Shown here in pieces: positions 6,360 through 14,673 of a stretch of DNA of 64,000 nucleotides. Both the position numbers and the translations under genes were made by a program. This stretch comes from MGBC108787 sp964430695. GTDB taxonomy: Bacteria > Bacillota_I > Bacilli_A > RF39 > UBA660. Where the stretch lies: assembly GCA_964430695.1 (NCBI GenBank), contig CAYSFO010000001.1:5614-69613 (forward strand). Reading direction: 5' to 3'. Position 1 is the first letter of the stretch; each line of letters begins with the position of its first letter. The notes beneath the pieces are model-generated. The model saw nothing but the letters and a program-made list of their open reading frames with translations, was not told the origin of the DNA and ran no database searches.

Positions 6360-9069
6360 AACCAATTAAACCCAGTCCAGATACAATTAAAACTAAACTA
6401 CCAACAACTTCATAATTTATATTACTTAAACCAGTACTTGGCACTTCTACGATTTCTTCATTAATTAAAGTAGATTCAATAATAGCACCATCTTCTGTTA
6501 CATCAAAATAAACTTTTTCATCATTTAAGATATAACCATCTACTGCTTTTAATTCTTGATAATAATAAGATCCATATTCTAATTCAACTTCTATGTAGCC
6601 ATTTTCATCAGATACATATTTACCTAGTAAATTATTTTCAAGATCGAATATACCAATTTCAACTCCAGAAATAGGATTACCTTTTTCATCTACTTTATAA
6701 ATTTTGATAGTTGAAGTAATTTTTTCATTTGTCATATTTGCTTTAACAATTTCACCATCTTCTTTTATTTCAAAAGTTACAACTTCATCACTTAGTCTAT
6801 AACCAGTAGATGCTTCTGTTTCAATGATAGTAAATTTACCTACAAATAAATCAGTAATAGTAATCTTTCCTTGTTCATCAGTAGTACCAACAAAGATAAC
6901 CTCAGAAGTTCCATCTTCTTTTAAATGAGATACTTCTATTTTGGTATCTGGAATTCCAACTCCAGTTGTTAAATCACTTTTAGTAAATTCAAGTGTACCT
7001 TTCTTTAAAAGATTTAAAGCACTATAACTACTATAAACAATAGGTGTTTTATTATCTTTTTCAGATAAAGTAAACTCATATTTTTCAGAATTTAAAACAT
7101 AATTATCTTTTGTTTTTACTTCTACTAAATAGTAATTACCTAAATATAATTTCTTACTTATAGCATATCCATCATTATTAGTAGTAATAGTATCTACAAG
7201 TTGATCCTTTCTATAATGTACCAAAGTTTTATCAGATGATAAAATATCTTCATTAGCATAAATCTCATAAGTTACATTATCAAGTGGGATTTCTTCATAA
7301 GTGAAAGTGCTATTTTCTATAACTACTGATTCACCAGTTTTATTAATTTCTATTTGACCTTTAATAACTTGATCTTTGAAATAAACAGTAATAAAAGCCC
7401 CATAAGAAGTATAATTATAGTAAGTACCATCACCAATAGTAAATTTTAAACCATCAGTATTTATTAAATAATTGTTTGGACTAGAAGTTTCAATAAGTTT
7501 ATAATTTCCTGCCTCTAGTTTTAAATATGTAATAAATTTACCAGTTTCATCTGTTTTAAATTCACTATATACTTTGCCACCAACATATTGTGAAACATAT
7601 TGATTTGTATCAGTATTTAATATTTTAAAAGTAGTATCTGCTAAAGCAATAGTTTTACCAGTTTCTAAATCTGTTTTAAAAACTTGAAGATAAGCAGATA
7701 ACTTATTATTTAAAATATTGTAATATTGTTCTTTAGAACTATTTTCATCAACTGTAATATAAAAATCATAGATTTTTTCAAATCCAGTATTTGTATTTAC
7801 TTGATGGAATCTCCAAACACCATAAGGTATTTCAAGAGTAGCATACCCATTTTTATCTGTTGTGATTGTATCATACAACTTACCTTGATATTTTTCATCG
7901 TTTGGATAATAAATTTCAAAAGTAATACCACTTTCAGCATTTAAAAATTGGGTAGTTTCATCTACATAATCATATTGCTTTAATATGCTTACATAGTTTT
8001 TGATAACTTCTTCTGTTACATTCATATTAACACTAGTTTTACCTTTAACATCTACATTATATCTAGTATTATCTAAGTAATAACCTGTGCTTGGACTAAT
8101 TTCTTGAACATAGTAAGAACCATAAGGAATTACTGCATCAGATTTACCATAGCCACTTTCATTAGTAGTTATTTTTGTAAGAAGTGTACCATCAGTAGAG
8201 AACACTCCATAAACTGCATTTTTTAAAAGTGCTTGTCCTTGCTCTGTACCAGTTTCTTTATCTCTTTTAGTAAGTTCAACACTTCCATAATAAGCATTAA
8301 CATTGATTCTAGCATAAACTGGATCAACATTACCTCCACTTATCATATTTTGAATATCATCACCATAATAAATTAGATATGAATGATCATAAATTTGTTT
8401 TTTAGTAAATGTCATAGTAATATTACCAGACTTAATAGGTGTAAGAGTAATAGAATTACCATTTAAAGTATAATCAGCACCACTTACACTAATATCATAA
8501 TTTGATAGAACATTATTAGTATCTGTTAAAGTTAGTGATTCACCAACTTGTAAGTTATAAGTTCCACCATTAAAACTAGGTTTATCATAATGATGTCTTA
8601 TTAAATCTTCAATAACAGATCTTTCATAAGATACATCAAAAGTAGATCCCTCATTATATCTAGCAGTAGAAAATCTTACCCAAGCATTATGACCTAAAAT
8701 TGTTTCCCAGATCATACCTTGAGTTGCTGCACGATACCCAGTAGTTTGATGACCAGTATATTGATACCCATAATATGCTAATAATAAAACTCGTTCTTTA
8801 ATATCATTTGATAAACCAGTATTTTCCCAACTACCTTGTATCATTGGATTACCCTCTGGAATACCTGGCTCGATACAATAAGCAACATTACCATCTACAT
8901 AATAGTTTTCTAATTTCCAAGATGCATAATCACCTATATCATTGTTTCGTTCATACCAGTATCCAGAGAAGTCATAATTTAGTGTTGATGCAAAAACATT
9001 TTGAGTACCACATACCATAGTGATTAAAGCACCAACAAACATTAATAAAAATTTATTTCTTTTTTTCAC
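6331..9069 (-). CDS. Cell-wall-anchored adhesin with thioester and Cna-B/SpaA-type domains
   Basis: 912 residues: a signal peptide (1-27), then a thioester domain (about 30-160) with the bond-forming Cys in AYCIEPG and Gln in ATQGMIW. A BIg-like stretch and at least six Cna-B/SpaA-type beta domains follow, each ending with a DGY or TGY-type strand (for example AVDGYILNDEKV). The sorting signal is VPSTG, a hydrophobic segment and KKKRK. Such proteins bind host or partner-cell surfaces covalently and form protease-resistant stalks with isopeptide bonds. On an ICE it may promote mating-pair contact. The start is GTG at 9069, inside the end of the small SREEE gene. It is followed by its sortase. 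The repeats share little nucleotide identity, so they are old duplications. Confidence 0.92.
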   Translation of the reverse strand: MKKRNKFLLMFVGALITMVCGTQNVFASTLNYDFSGYWYERNNDIGDYASWKLENYYVDGNVAYCIEPGIPEGNPMIQGSWENTGLSNDIKERVLLLAYYGYQYTGHQTTGYRAATQGMIWETILGHNAWVRFSTARYNEGSTFDVSYERSVIEDLIRHHYDKPSFNGGTYNLQVGESLTLTDTNNVLSNYDISVSGADYTLNGNSITLTPIKSGNITMTFTKKQIYDHSYLIYYGDDIQNMISGGNVDPVYARINVNAYYGSVELTKRDKETGTEQGQALLKNAVYGVFSTDGTLLTKITTNESGYGKSDAVIPYGSYYVQEISPSTGYYLDNTRYNVDVKGKTSVNMNVTEEVIKNYVSILKQYDYVDETTQFLNAESGITFEIYYPNDEKYQGKLYDTITTDKNGYATLEIPYGVWRFHQVNTNTGFEKIYDFYITVDENSSKEQYYNILNNKLSAYLQVFKTDLETGKTIALADTTFKILNTDTNQYVSQYVGGKVYSEFKTDETGKFITYLKLEAGNYKLIETSSPNNYLINTDGLKFTIGDGTYYNYTSYGAFITVYFKDQVIKGQIEINKTGESVVIENSTFTYEEIPLDNVTYEIYANEDILSSDKTLVHYRKDQLVDTITTNNDGYAISKKLYLGNYYLVEVKTKDNYVLNSEKYEFTLSEKDNKTPIVYSSYSALNLLKKGTLEFTKSDLTTGVGIPDTKIEVSHLKEDGTSEVIFVGTTDEQGKITITDLFVGKFTIIETEASTGYRLSDEVVTFEIKEDGEIVKANMTNEKITSTIKIYKVDEKGNPISGVEIGIFDLENNLLGKYVSDENGYIEVELEYGSYYYQELKAVDGYILNDEKVYFDVTEDGAIIESTLINEEIVEVPSTGLSNINYEVVGSLVLIVSGLGLIGYGLLKKKRK

Positions 9070-9181
9070 TTTCTATCATTTCCTCCTCTCGTGAAATTCT
9101 ACTTGATAAAACACAAGCAGACCATAAAAAAAGCACTAATACAAAGACTAGTGCAACAATACTTAATATTAAAAATTTCAT
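9053..9181 (-). CDS. 42-residue single-span membrane microprotein with SREEE motif
   Basis: ATG at 9181, preceded by GGAGG, opens 42 codons. The product has one hydrophobic helix (residues 3-22), a Cys near its end, and a conserved ISREEE motif on the cytoplasmic side. A related 38-residue protein is encoded at 22343-22459 in the chromosomal part, with the same MK-aromatic-L start, a Cys-containing helix end and CSREEE. Conservation of the pair argues that both are translated. It overlaps the adhesin start by 17 bp, so it heads that operon. Function is unknown. Confidence 0.7.
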   Translation of the reverse strand: MKFLILSIVALVFVLVLFLWSACVLSSRISREEEMIESEKKK

Positions 9182-9200
9182 AAATTCCTCCAAAAAAAAA

Positions 9201-9929
9201 TTAGTTAGTTTCAATACCAACTAAAGTTTTATATCTTTCACAGTTTCCAGAATGGCATTTAACATACATATAAATTCCTAAAACTGTACCTTGACCATCT
9301 AATACTTCAAAACAAGTCGTATTAATTACATCTACTGTATCAATTAAACTAACCTCAGCAGTTCTACTATAACAACCATCTAAAGTAGTGTAATTTTTAT
9401 CAATATGTCCTTTATGGAATGAATAATAAAAATCATTTGGGTTAGGAACACCTACATAAGAATTTGTAGTTTTTGGTTGTTCAACACTTACTTGTGGCTT
9501 TTCTTCTTTTACAACTGGATCTTGTTTTGGAGTTTCAACAACAGTTTTATTTTCATTACTTGAATTACTATTACTGTTATTATTACTATTAGTATTAGTG
9601 GATGTTGTAGTAGTAGAAGATTTTGTAACAGATGTAGTAGTTTTTTTATCAGATGTGCTACTATCTTTTTCATTTTTATTTTCTACCACTTTTTCATTTT
9701 TAGAGTTAGTTTTTTCTTGTGTTTCTGATTTTTTTAGTTCTTCTTGATTAGATTCATTACTTATATCATCTGTTTTTTCTTTATTATCATTTTTATTTTC
9801 TTTTTCTTCTTGAATAATAGAAATATCATTTTGTTTTACTTTTTTAGTGTTAAAACTTTTGATTCCAATTATTGAAATTGATAATACAACGAAAAAAGCA
9901 AGTAATATAAATATTATTTTTTTCTTCAT
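9201..9929 (-). CDS. Secreted/anchored protein with Ser/Thr/Asn linker and Cys-rich C-terminal domain
   Basis: 243 residues from the ATG at 9929, which follows AAGGTGG. The upstream in-frame start at 9977 would run through the promoter element and is rejected. An N-terminal membrane anchor (about residues 3-25) is followed by a long disordered Lys/Glu then Ser/Thr/Asn-rich linker (about 30-165). A compact domain of about 70 residues contains four Cys (DGCYSR, NTTCFEV, KCHSGNC). Probably displayed outside the cell. It sits upstream of the adhesin cluster and is driven by a promoter nearly identical to the one at 18573-18601. Family not recognised. Confidence 0.75.
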   Translation of the reverse strand: MKKKIIFILLAFFVVLSISIIGIKSFNTKKVKQNDISIIQEEKENKNDNKEKTDDISNESNQEELKKSETQEKTNSKNEKVVENKNEKDSSTSDKKTTTSVTKSSTTTTSTNTNSNNNSNSNSSNENKTVVETPKQDPVVKEEKPQVSVEQPKTTNSYVGVPNPNDFYYSFHKGHIDKNYTTLDGCYSRTAEVSLIDTVDVINTTCFEVLDGQGTVLGIYMYVKCHSGNCERYKTLVGIETN

Positions 9930-9948
9930 AATCCACCACCTTGCTTGA

Positions 9949-9977
9949 ATGTTACCTCCTTTAATAGAGTTTGTCAA
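9949..9977 (-). promoter_or_regulatory. Promoter of the exported Cys-rich protein (twin of 18573-18601)
   Basis: On the minus strand TTGACA (9972-9977), a 17-bp spacer and TAACAT (9949-9954). The segment around the -10 (GAGGTA, one variable base, then CATTCAAGCAA) is shared with the promoter before the 18275-18550 gene, beyond what the promoter alone needs. A common regulator or a duplicated regulatory unit is likely. Confidence 0.6.
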
Positions 9978-10043
9978 ATCATCAGAACTTTTTATTTACA
10001 ATCATAAGCACCACCTCCTTTAATGGCATAAAAAAAGATGAAA

Positions 10044-10568
10044 TTAATCATCCATTTCACAATATTGTCTTAAATCAGTCCACATTTTTACAAGACAACT
10101 TTTTTTAATTTTCTGTAAGTAAGTTTTAGATATACCAATTAATTCAGCAATATCTTCTTCTGATTTACGAGTAAGAAAAGTATTAATAAGATATACAACT
10201 TCACTATCCATTAATTTATAACTAACTTTAATAATTGAATTGTAAATATCAGTTGTTAATAACTGTTTATCAACTTTTCTTTCAATGGCTTTTTCAACTT
10301 GACTTACATTACTTCTTTGATGAAAACTCTCATCTCTTTCATAAGTAGGGGTTACCTTAATAGTTTCACCAATAGGAAATTCGTATAAATATCTTGCAGA
10401 CTTAAATGTATTAAATAATTCTATAAGTTTATCTTTAATATCTGCAGTATCATATCTATCACATATTTTATCATCTATAAGTTCATTATACTTTTCGTTT
10501 GTTTCAGATGCACTTTTAATATAATCACTTATATTGATTAACTCATTTAGAGTAACAATTCCATCCAT
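10044..10568 (-). CDS. ArpU/sigma-70 region 4-like transcriptional regulator
   Basis: 174 residues. The C-terminal quarter (about 120-170) is a sigma region 4-type helix-turn-helix: MDSEVVYLINTFL, then EEDIAELIGISKTYLQKIKKSC. The N-terminal part is helical and charged without a recognisable sigma region 2. ArpU/RinA-type phage and ICE late-gene activators have this layout. ATG at 10568 follows a GGAGG. It lies behind a small ORF and an intrinsic terminator, so its expression may depend on readthrough. It probably activates the element genes to its left. Confidence 0.65.
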   Translation of the reverse strand: MDGIVTLNELINISDYIKSASETNEKYNELIDDKICDRYDTADIKDKLIELFNTFKSARYLYEFPIGETIKVTPTYERDESFHQRSNVSQVEKAIERKVDKQLLTTDIYNSIIKVSYKLMDSEVVYLINTFLTRKSEEDIAELIGISKTYLQKIKKSCLVKMWTDLRQYCEMDD

Positions 10569-10587
10569 TGGGGTAACCTCCTTTCAA

Positions 10588-10633
10588 ACAAAAAGAGATT
10601 TTAAGGGCATAAAATACCACTATAAAATCTCTT
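10588..10633 (-). terminator. Strong hairpin terminator/attenuator before the ArpU-like gene
   Basis: The perfect 11-bp arms AAGAGATTTTA and TAAAATCTCTT are followed on the minus strand by TTTTG. It ends the small ORF at 10620-10703, whose stop lies in the first arm, and sits between the promoter at 10730-10758 and the ArpU-like gene. Readthrough could be controlled by translation of the small ORF. Confidence 0.65.
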
Positions 10634-10703
10634 GATTTTTATATTGATTTAACAAATTACTATAATCTGGAACAAAATTATTCCATGCATTTTTTATAAC
10701 CAT
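10620..10703 (-). CDS. 27-residue small ORF, possible leader peptide
   Basis: ATG at 10703 follows GGGTGG five bases upstream. The product begins MVIKNAWNNF and is soluble and uncharged overall. The ORF lies directly downstream of a good promoter and its stop codon enters the terminator hairpin, an attenuation-like layout. No family recognised. Confidence 0.45.
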   Translation of the reverse strand: MVIKNAWNNFVPDYSNLLNQYKNQEIL

Positions 10704-10729
10704 ATAAACCACCCACAAATTTGACTTAT

Positions 10730-10758
10730 ATTTTAGTATTAAAAGCAAATAAAGTCAA
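10730..10758 (-). promoter_or_regulatory. Promoter for the small ORF/ArpU-like transcript
   Basis: TTGACT (10753-10758), 17-bp spacer and TAAAAT (10730-10735) on the minus strand, about 27 bp before the small ORF start. It lies between the iteron array and the genes it would drive. Confidence 0.6.
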
Positions 10759-10869
10759 TGCTTTTGGGGAATAAATTGGTAAAAATTGCTAAATCAAAAA
10801 ATAAAACAAGTTATCTCTTTGCATAAATAACTCATTTTACTACATTATACACCCTTGACAGATTTAAAC

Positions 10870-10997
10870 AATAAACTAAATTGTATTTTTTTCGTATTTG
10901 AATAGTAAACTAAATTGACTTCAAACAGTAAACTAAATCGTATTCAAATCGTACGCGAAAAGTACACTAAATCGTATTTGAATAGTAAACTAATTCG
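10870..10997. repeat. Five iteron-like direct repeats with alternating 34/23-bp spacing
   Basis: The core AGTAAACTAAATCG, with minor changes, begins at 10870, 10904, 10927, 10961 and 10984. Start-to-start distances are 34, 23, 34 and 23 bp. Copies 2 and 5 also share the preceding TCGTATTTGAAT. The last copy overlaps the stop codon of the Gfo/Idh-like gene. Regular direct repeats in the main non-coding gap of an ICE suggest binding sites for a replication initiator, relaxosome component or recombination factor. Confidence 0.75.
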
Positions 10998-12714
10998 TTT
11001 TTTCTATTAATCTCTCAATACGAGAAATGCCTTTATTTATAAGTAAATAGTCCAATATTTTATAATACAAAATAGCAACATATTTATTCTTAAAAGTTTT
11101 ATCTAATAAACTTCCTGCAACATCTCTTGAATCATCAATAGAGATAAACACTTCGTAAATATTTTTTTCTGGAATATATTTTAAAAAGTTATAAATAGTA
11201 TATGAATCCTTATAGTGAATATTACTTTTTATATCTTTCTTTTCAAATCTTTTATCAATTGGGTTAGAATAATTTTTTAATCTTTTAGCAATATATCTAT
11301 AAGTATAGTCATTACGAACTTCTATTTTTTCTACCTTATTTTTATGATTATAATGATTATGAATACCTTTAGCACATGAATATAAAATTTCTATTGCTAG
11401 GGCTTGATCACGAATATCACCCTTACAATCTTTATTATTTAAGAAGTTAGTTAAAAAAACTTCTCTTGATAATTCATTATATCCTAAAAATTCTTTTTTC
11501 TCTTTAGCAGAATACATATCACCAAGATGAATTTCTTTAAATGGCTCTTTATCAATTAATGGGTTATTAAAGAAGTAAATATCAAAGTGTTCTAATCCAC
11601 CAACAGATTCTTCATCACTAGTACGATCACAAATTTCTTTAGATTGATAACTATGTACTTGTATGTTTAATAGATGTCCTATTTCAATATTGATTCTTTC
11701 ATGTCTTATACGACCATTAGACTTATAAAAGTCTTTTGTTTCAATCCAAGATCTTCTTGATACCCCATTGTGAAGTAGGTTAAGATTTGCAGTAGTAATA
11801 GCAAAGCCATTTTTATTATAGAAAGTGAGTAATCCATGATAATCCTTTTCACCATACTTATTAAAATTAAGATTGGAATTATTATCATAAAACTCTGGAA
11901 TATCTTGATCTTTAAATAATCTTTTATAATCTTCTATATTTAAAATATTCATTTCATCATTAGGGGTAACTACTTTTGAAAAAACTTCACCATAAGCAAT
12001 ACTTTTATTGCCACCTAAAGAATCGTTTATTTTAATAAAATCACTAAGTAGATCTATAAAATGATAACCACTATGAAACAATTTACCATAGCCATACTTA
12101 TAAGGATGATTTTCTTTTTCTAAATCGTGTAACATTTCCCAAGCACCATCAGAATGAAAGATGTCTATATTAGTAATTGGCATTTTGTATTGATCTACAA
12201 CATTAGTTAATATTTCTTTTATTTTCTCATAGCCCTTATGATATTGTCTTTGACACATAACCTTGCAAGTACCTTTTGAATTTTTGGCTAATTCTAATAT
12301 CTCATAATATTGTTTTCTAACTTTTTCTATTGATTTTAAAGAAGTCATATTTTTAGATACAGTAATAGGTTTATCAGTTAAAACATTAATATTGTTTTTT
12401 AAGGCAAATTCTAAATACATGAAATGTCCTTTAGGTTCTGTTGAAATAATAAGATTGGTAATTTCTAAGGTATTGCAGACTGCTAAAAGATTACTAGATA
12501 CTTTTTCTGAAAGATGATCATCATCTTTGTTTAAATCATCTATGGTAAATATTTTAGTATTTTTAAATCCATTTTCTTTTAAATATTTTTTAATTGATTC
12601 TTTTTGAGAATTAAGATCTATAACAAGTGCTAGATTTACTTTATGTTTTTTAAAATAGTTTAAATAAATTCTTTTAGCATGGGGTCCAATACCAACTAAA
12701 GCAACATTTTTCAT
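10990..12714 (-). CDS. Gfo/Idh/MocA-family NAD(P)-dependent oxidoreductase, long form
   Basis: 574 residues from the ATG at 12714, which follows a GGAGG. The N-terminal Rossmann fold is clear (NVALVGIGPHAKRIYL), and DKPITVS is the variant of the conserved EKP motif. The C-terminal substrate-binding domain contains GKLFHSGYHFIDLL. Family members are usually 330-400 residues, so about 180 extra C-terminal residues are unexplained. The enzyme would oxidise or epimerise a sugar, inositol or nucleotide-linked substrate; the substrate cannot be told. The neighbouring NUDIX and LysR genes suggest a small cargo operon. Its 3' end overlaps the fifth iteron. Confidence 0.82.
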   Translation of the reverse strand: MKNVALVGIGPHAKRIYLNYFKKHKVNLALVIDLNSQKESIKKYLKENGFKNTKIFTIDDLNKDDDHLSEKVSSNLLAVCNTLEITNLIISTEPKGHFMYLEFALKNNINVLTDKPITVSKNMTSLKSIEKVRKQYYEILELAKNSKGTCKVMCQRQYHKGYEKIKEILTNVVDQYKMPITNIDIFHSDGAWEMLHDLEKENHPYKYGYGKLFHSGYHFIDLLSDFIKINDSLGGNKSIAYGEVFSKVVTPNDEMNILNIEDYKRLFKDQDIPEFYDNNSNLNFNKYGEKDYHGLLTFYNKNGFAITTANLNLLHNGVSRRSWIETKDFYKSNGRIRHERINIEIGHLLNIQVHSYQSKEICDRTSDEESVGGLEHFDIYFFNNPLIDKEPFKEIHLGDMYSAKEKKEFLGYNELSREVFLTNFLNNKDCKGDIRDQALAIEILYSCAKGIHNHYNHKNKVEKIEVRNDYTYRYIAKRLKNYSNPIDKRFEKKDIKSNIHYKDSYTIYNFLKYIPEKNIYEVFISIDDSRDVAGSLLDKTFKNKYVAILYYKILDYLLINKGISRIERLIEKTN

Positions 12715-12790
12715 AGAATTTTCCTCCTTTGTGATGGTTATTATATAGGAATAAATCATAACTTAAAAGAGAAAAAATGTAATTTATTAA

Positions 12791-12829
12791 GCAAAAAAAA
12801 TAAGTGCTATGCAAATATGCAAAGCACCT
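12791..12829 (-). terminator. Intrinsic terminator after the NUDIX gene
   Basis: Minus-strand stem GTGCT/AGCAC extended by TGCA/TGCA around a short loop, followed by TTATTTTTTTT. It separates the NUDIX gene from the oxidoreductase, so the two are probably transcribed separately or with partial readthrough. Confidence 0.7.
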
Positions 12830-12832
12830 TAA

Positions 12833-13372
12833 TTATTTCAAATAATTTTCTTTATAATATTTTAGAATTTCATAATCTCTACGAACAATAAATTTAGTAT
12901 GATAAACACTTTTATCACTTTCATAAATAGATGGTTTTAATTTATCTTCACAATCTTTTATTAAATTCATAGCAGTATCAATATCTAACCATAATAATTG
13001 TGATTCTTCGTTTATTTCTTGTTCTGTGAAATGTGTTTGTCCTAGATCAGTTACATCAGCAACATAGATATAAGAAGTTTGTTTAAAATTATCTTGTGAT
13101 TTTATTTCTTCAATAGTTCCTAAGCATTCTCTTACTTTAACCTTACAACCAGTTTCTTCAAAAATCTCTCTTTGAAAGGCAACTAGTGGATCTTCTTCAT
13201 TTTCTATACCTCCACCAACTAACTTAAATTCATTTTTTCGTTGTTTATTTAATATAGCAATTTTATTATCTTTAAAAACTATACCTCTAGATGCATACCT
13301 AAGTCTAGGGTTTTCAATAGCAATAGGATCTATTCCAAAATCTTTATCAGTTATAACTTTTATACAAATCAT
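12833..13372 (-). CDS. NUDIX hydrolase
   Basis: 179 residues with a complete Nudix box (GGIENEE, then REIFEETGC, matching GX5EX7REUXEEXGU) at about residues 53-76. The surrounding alpha-beta-alpha fold is visible. The enzyme hydrolyses a nucleoside diphosphate linked to another moiety, such as a nucleotide sugar, dinucleotide or damaged NTP; the box alone does not say which. It lies between the LysR regulator and the oxidoreductase, all co-directional. A nucleotide-linked substrate shared with the oxidoreductase is conceivable. Confidence 0.88.
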   Translation of the reverse strand: MICIKVITDKDFGIDPIAIENPRLRYASRGIVFKDNKIAILNKQRKNEFKLVGGGIENEEDPLVAFQREIFEETGCKVKVRECLGTIEEIKSQDNFKQTSYIYVADVTDLGQTHFTEQEINEESQLLWLDIDTAMNLIKDCEDKLKPSIYESDKSVYHTKFIVRRDYEILKYYKENYLK

Positions 13373-13401
13373 ATACTGCCTCCATACATATTATTTTATC
13401 A

Positions 13402-13432
13402 TAAATAAAAGATTGACAAAACTATCAATCTT
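13402..13432 (-). terminator. Intrinsic terminator at the end of the LysR gene
   Basis: AGATTGA/TCAATCT arms on the minus strand followed by TTTTATTT; the LysR stop codon lies in the first arm. Confidence 0.6.
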
Positions 13433-14318
13433 CTAAAACAGTTTCTACAAAATCACGAGCAACATGATTAATTGTTTTCTTAGAATAGATAATACCAATA
13501 GGATTAGTAGGCATATCTTCTTTTAATTCTATTTTAACTAAATCATATTCTTTTAATTCATCTTCTATAAAATAACCTATATAATCATTTGCTTTAATAT
13601 AATCAGCCATCAATTTACTATCTGGCATTAAATGTTTTGGATTAAGTTTAATATTATCTTTTTGTAGTATTTCATCTAACATTTGCCTTCTTCTGGAACT
13701 ACCAGATATAACTAATGTATAATTAGATAATTCCTTTAAAGAATGAACTTTATCTTTTATTTTTTCATAATAATTTTTAGAACAAGCAAAACAAGTATTA
13801 TATTGTGAGATGGGTTGTATTTCTAAATCAAATTTTTCACTATAATTTATATGTGGTAAATAATCAATAAGAATATCTATCTTATGATTCATTAAATATT
13901 CATTAAGATTAGATGCACTATCAGTATAAATATGTATTTTTACATTAGGGTATTTTTTACTAAACTTTGTTAAATAACTACCAAGTACAAAATCAGCAAT
14001 ATTTCTTGTTGTACCAACAGTTAAAACAACATCTAAATTATTAGATAAATCATTAGCAGTAAAAATATCCATGTTACTAAAAAACTCATCTAATTTTTTA
14101 TATAAACGATCACCATCAAGTGTTAATTCAAAACCTTTGTTAGTTGTTTTAGTTAATTTCAAATCTAATAATTCTTCTAATTTAGCAACATTTCTACTTA
14201 AACTAGAAGAAGATATATTATGTTTTCTACTTGCTTCTGAAAAACTTTTTTCTTTGGCAGAAATATAGAAATCACTATAATACATAAAATTACTTCTTAA
14301 ATCATATAACTCAAACAC
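13425..14318 (-). CDS. LysR-family transcriptional regulator
   Basis: 297 residues. The N-terminal winged helix-turn-helix (about 12-75) has the LysR pattern KSFSEASRKHNISSSSLSRN followed by LEELLDLKL. The C-terminal part (about 95-295) is a periplasmic-binding-like effector domain with the LTVGTTRNIADFVL strand and IDILIDYLPH. It heads the NUDIX/oxidoreductase group and probably responds to a metabolite of that pathway. Either the first Met or Met12 could be the start; the upstream Met is kept because no better ribosome site is seen. Confidence 0.88.
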   Translation of the reverse strand: MFELYDLRSNFMYYSDFYISAKEKSFSEASRKHNISSSSLSRNVAKLEELLDLKLTKTTNKGFELTLDGDRLYKKLDEFFSNMDIFTANDLSNNLDVVLTVGTTRNIADFVLGSYLTKFSKKYPNVKIHIYTDSASNLNEYLMNHKIDILIDYLPHINYSEKFDLEIQPISQYNTCFACSKNYYEKIKDKVHSLKELSNYTLVISGSSRRRQMLDEILQKDNIKLNPKHLMPDSKLMADYIKANDYIGYFIEDELKEYDLVKIELKEDMPTNPIGIIYSKKTINHVARDFVETVLED

Positions 14319-14360
14319 AATACCACCCCAGAAATTGCTTTATATAATATACCAAAAAAC

Positions 14361-14392
14361 AAAAAAAGTCAATTACTACAATAAAATTGACT
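14361..14392 (-). terminator. Intrinsic terminator after the 14391-14663 gene
   Basis: AGTCAATT/AATTGACT arms followed by a run of seven T on the minus strand. Confidence 0.65.
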
Positions 14393-14663
14393 AATCTTTA
14401 ACATTACTATCTTTATCATAATCATTTTTAATATATATAACTCTTTCAAAATAATTTGAGTTTTCTATATCATAATTAGGAAAATCAGTTTGTCCTTGTT
14501 CTAATAAATCATTTAAATGATTTATCAACTCAACAACTTCATTGCTTATATCACTAGGGTACATAGCAAAAAAAGATTGATATAACGAGTTTAAAGTATG
14601 ATATGTTACTAAAATTGATTCGTTTATTTCATATTCTTTAACTATAACATTTTCACTTTCCAT
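14391..14663 (-). CDS. Hypothetical ICE protein, 90 residues
   Basis: Acidic soluble protein with a Ser/Tyr-rich helical middle (about 20-60) and no recognised motif. It follows the 14674-14988 membrane protein by 10 bp and ends in an intrinsic terminator, so the two form a short transcript divergent from the XRE regulator gene. Not recognised as a known family. Real coding is supported by spacing, terminator and ordinary codon use. Confidence 0.6.
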   Translation of the reverse strand: MESENVIVKEYEINESILVTYHTLNSLYQSFFAMYPSDISNEVVELINHLNDLLEQGQTDFPNYDIENSNYFERVIYIKNDYDKDSNVKD

Positions 14664-14673
14664 TAATAACCTC

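Noticed and set aside
10870..10997. CRISPR array
   Set aside because: Repeats are too short and too close, with no unique spacers of even length and no cas genes.
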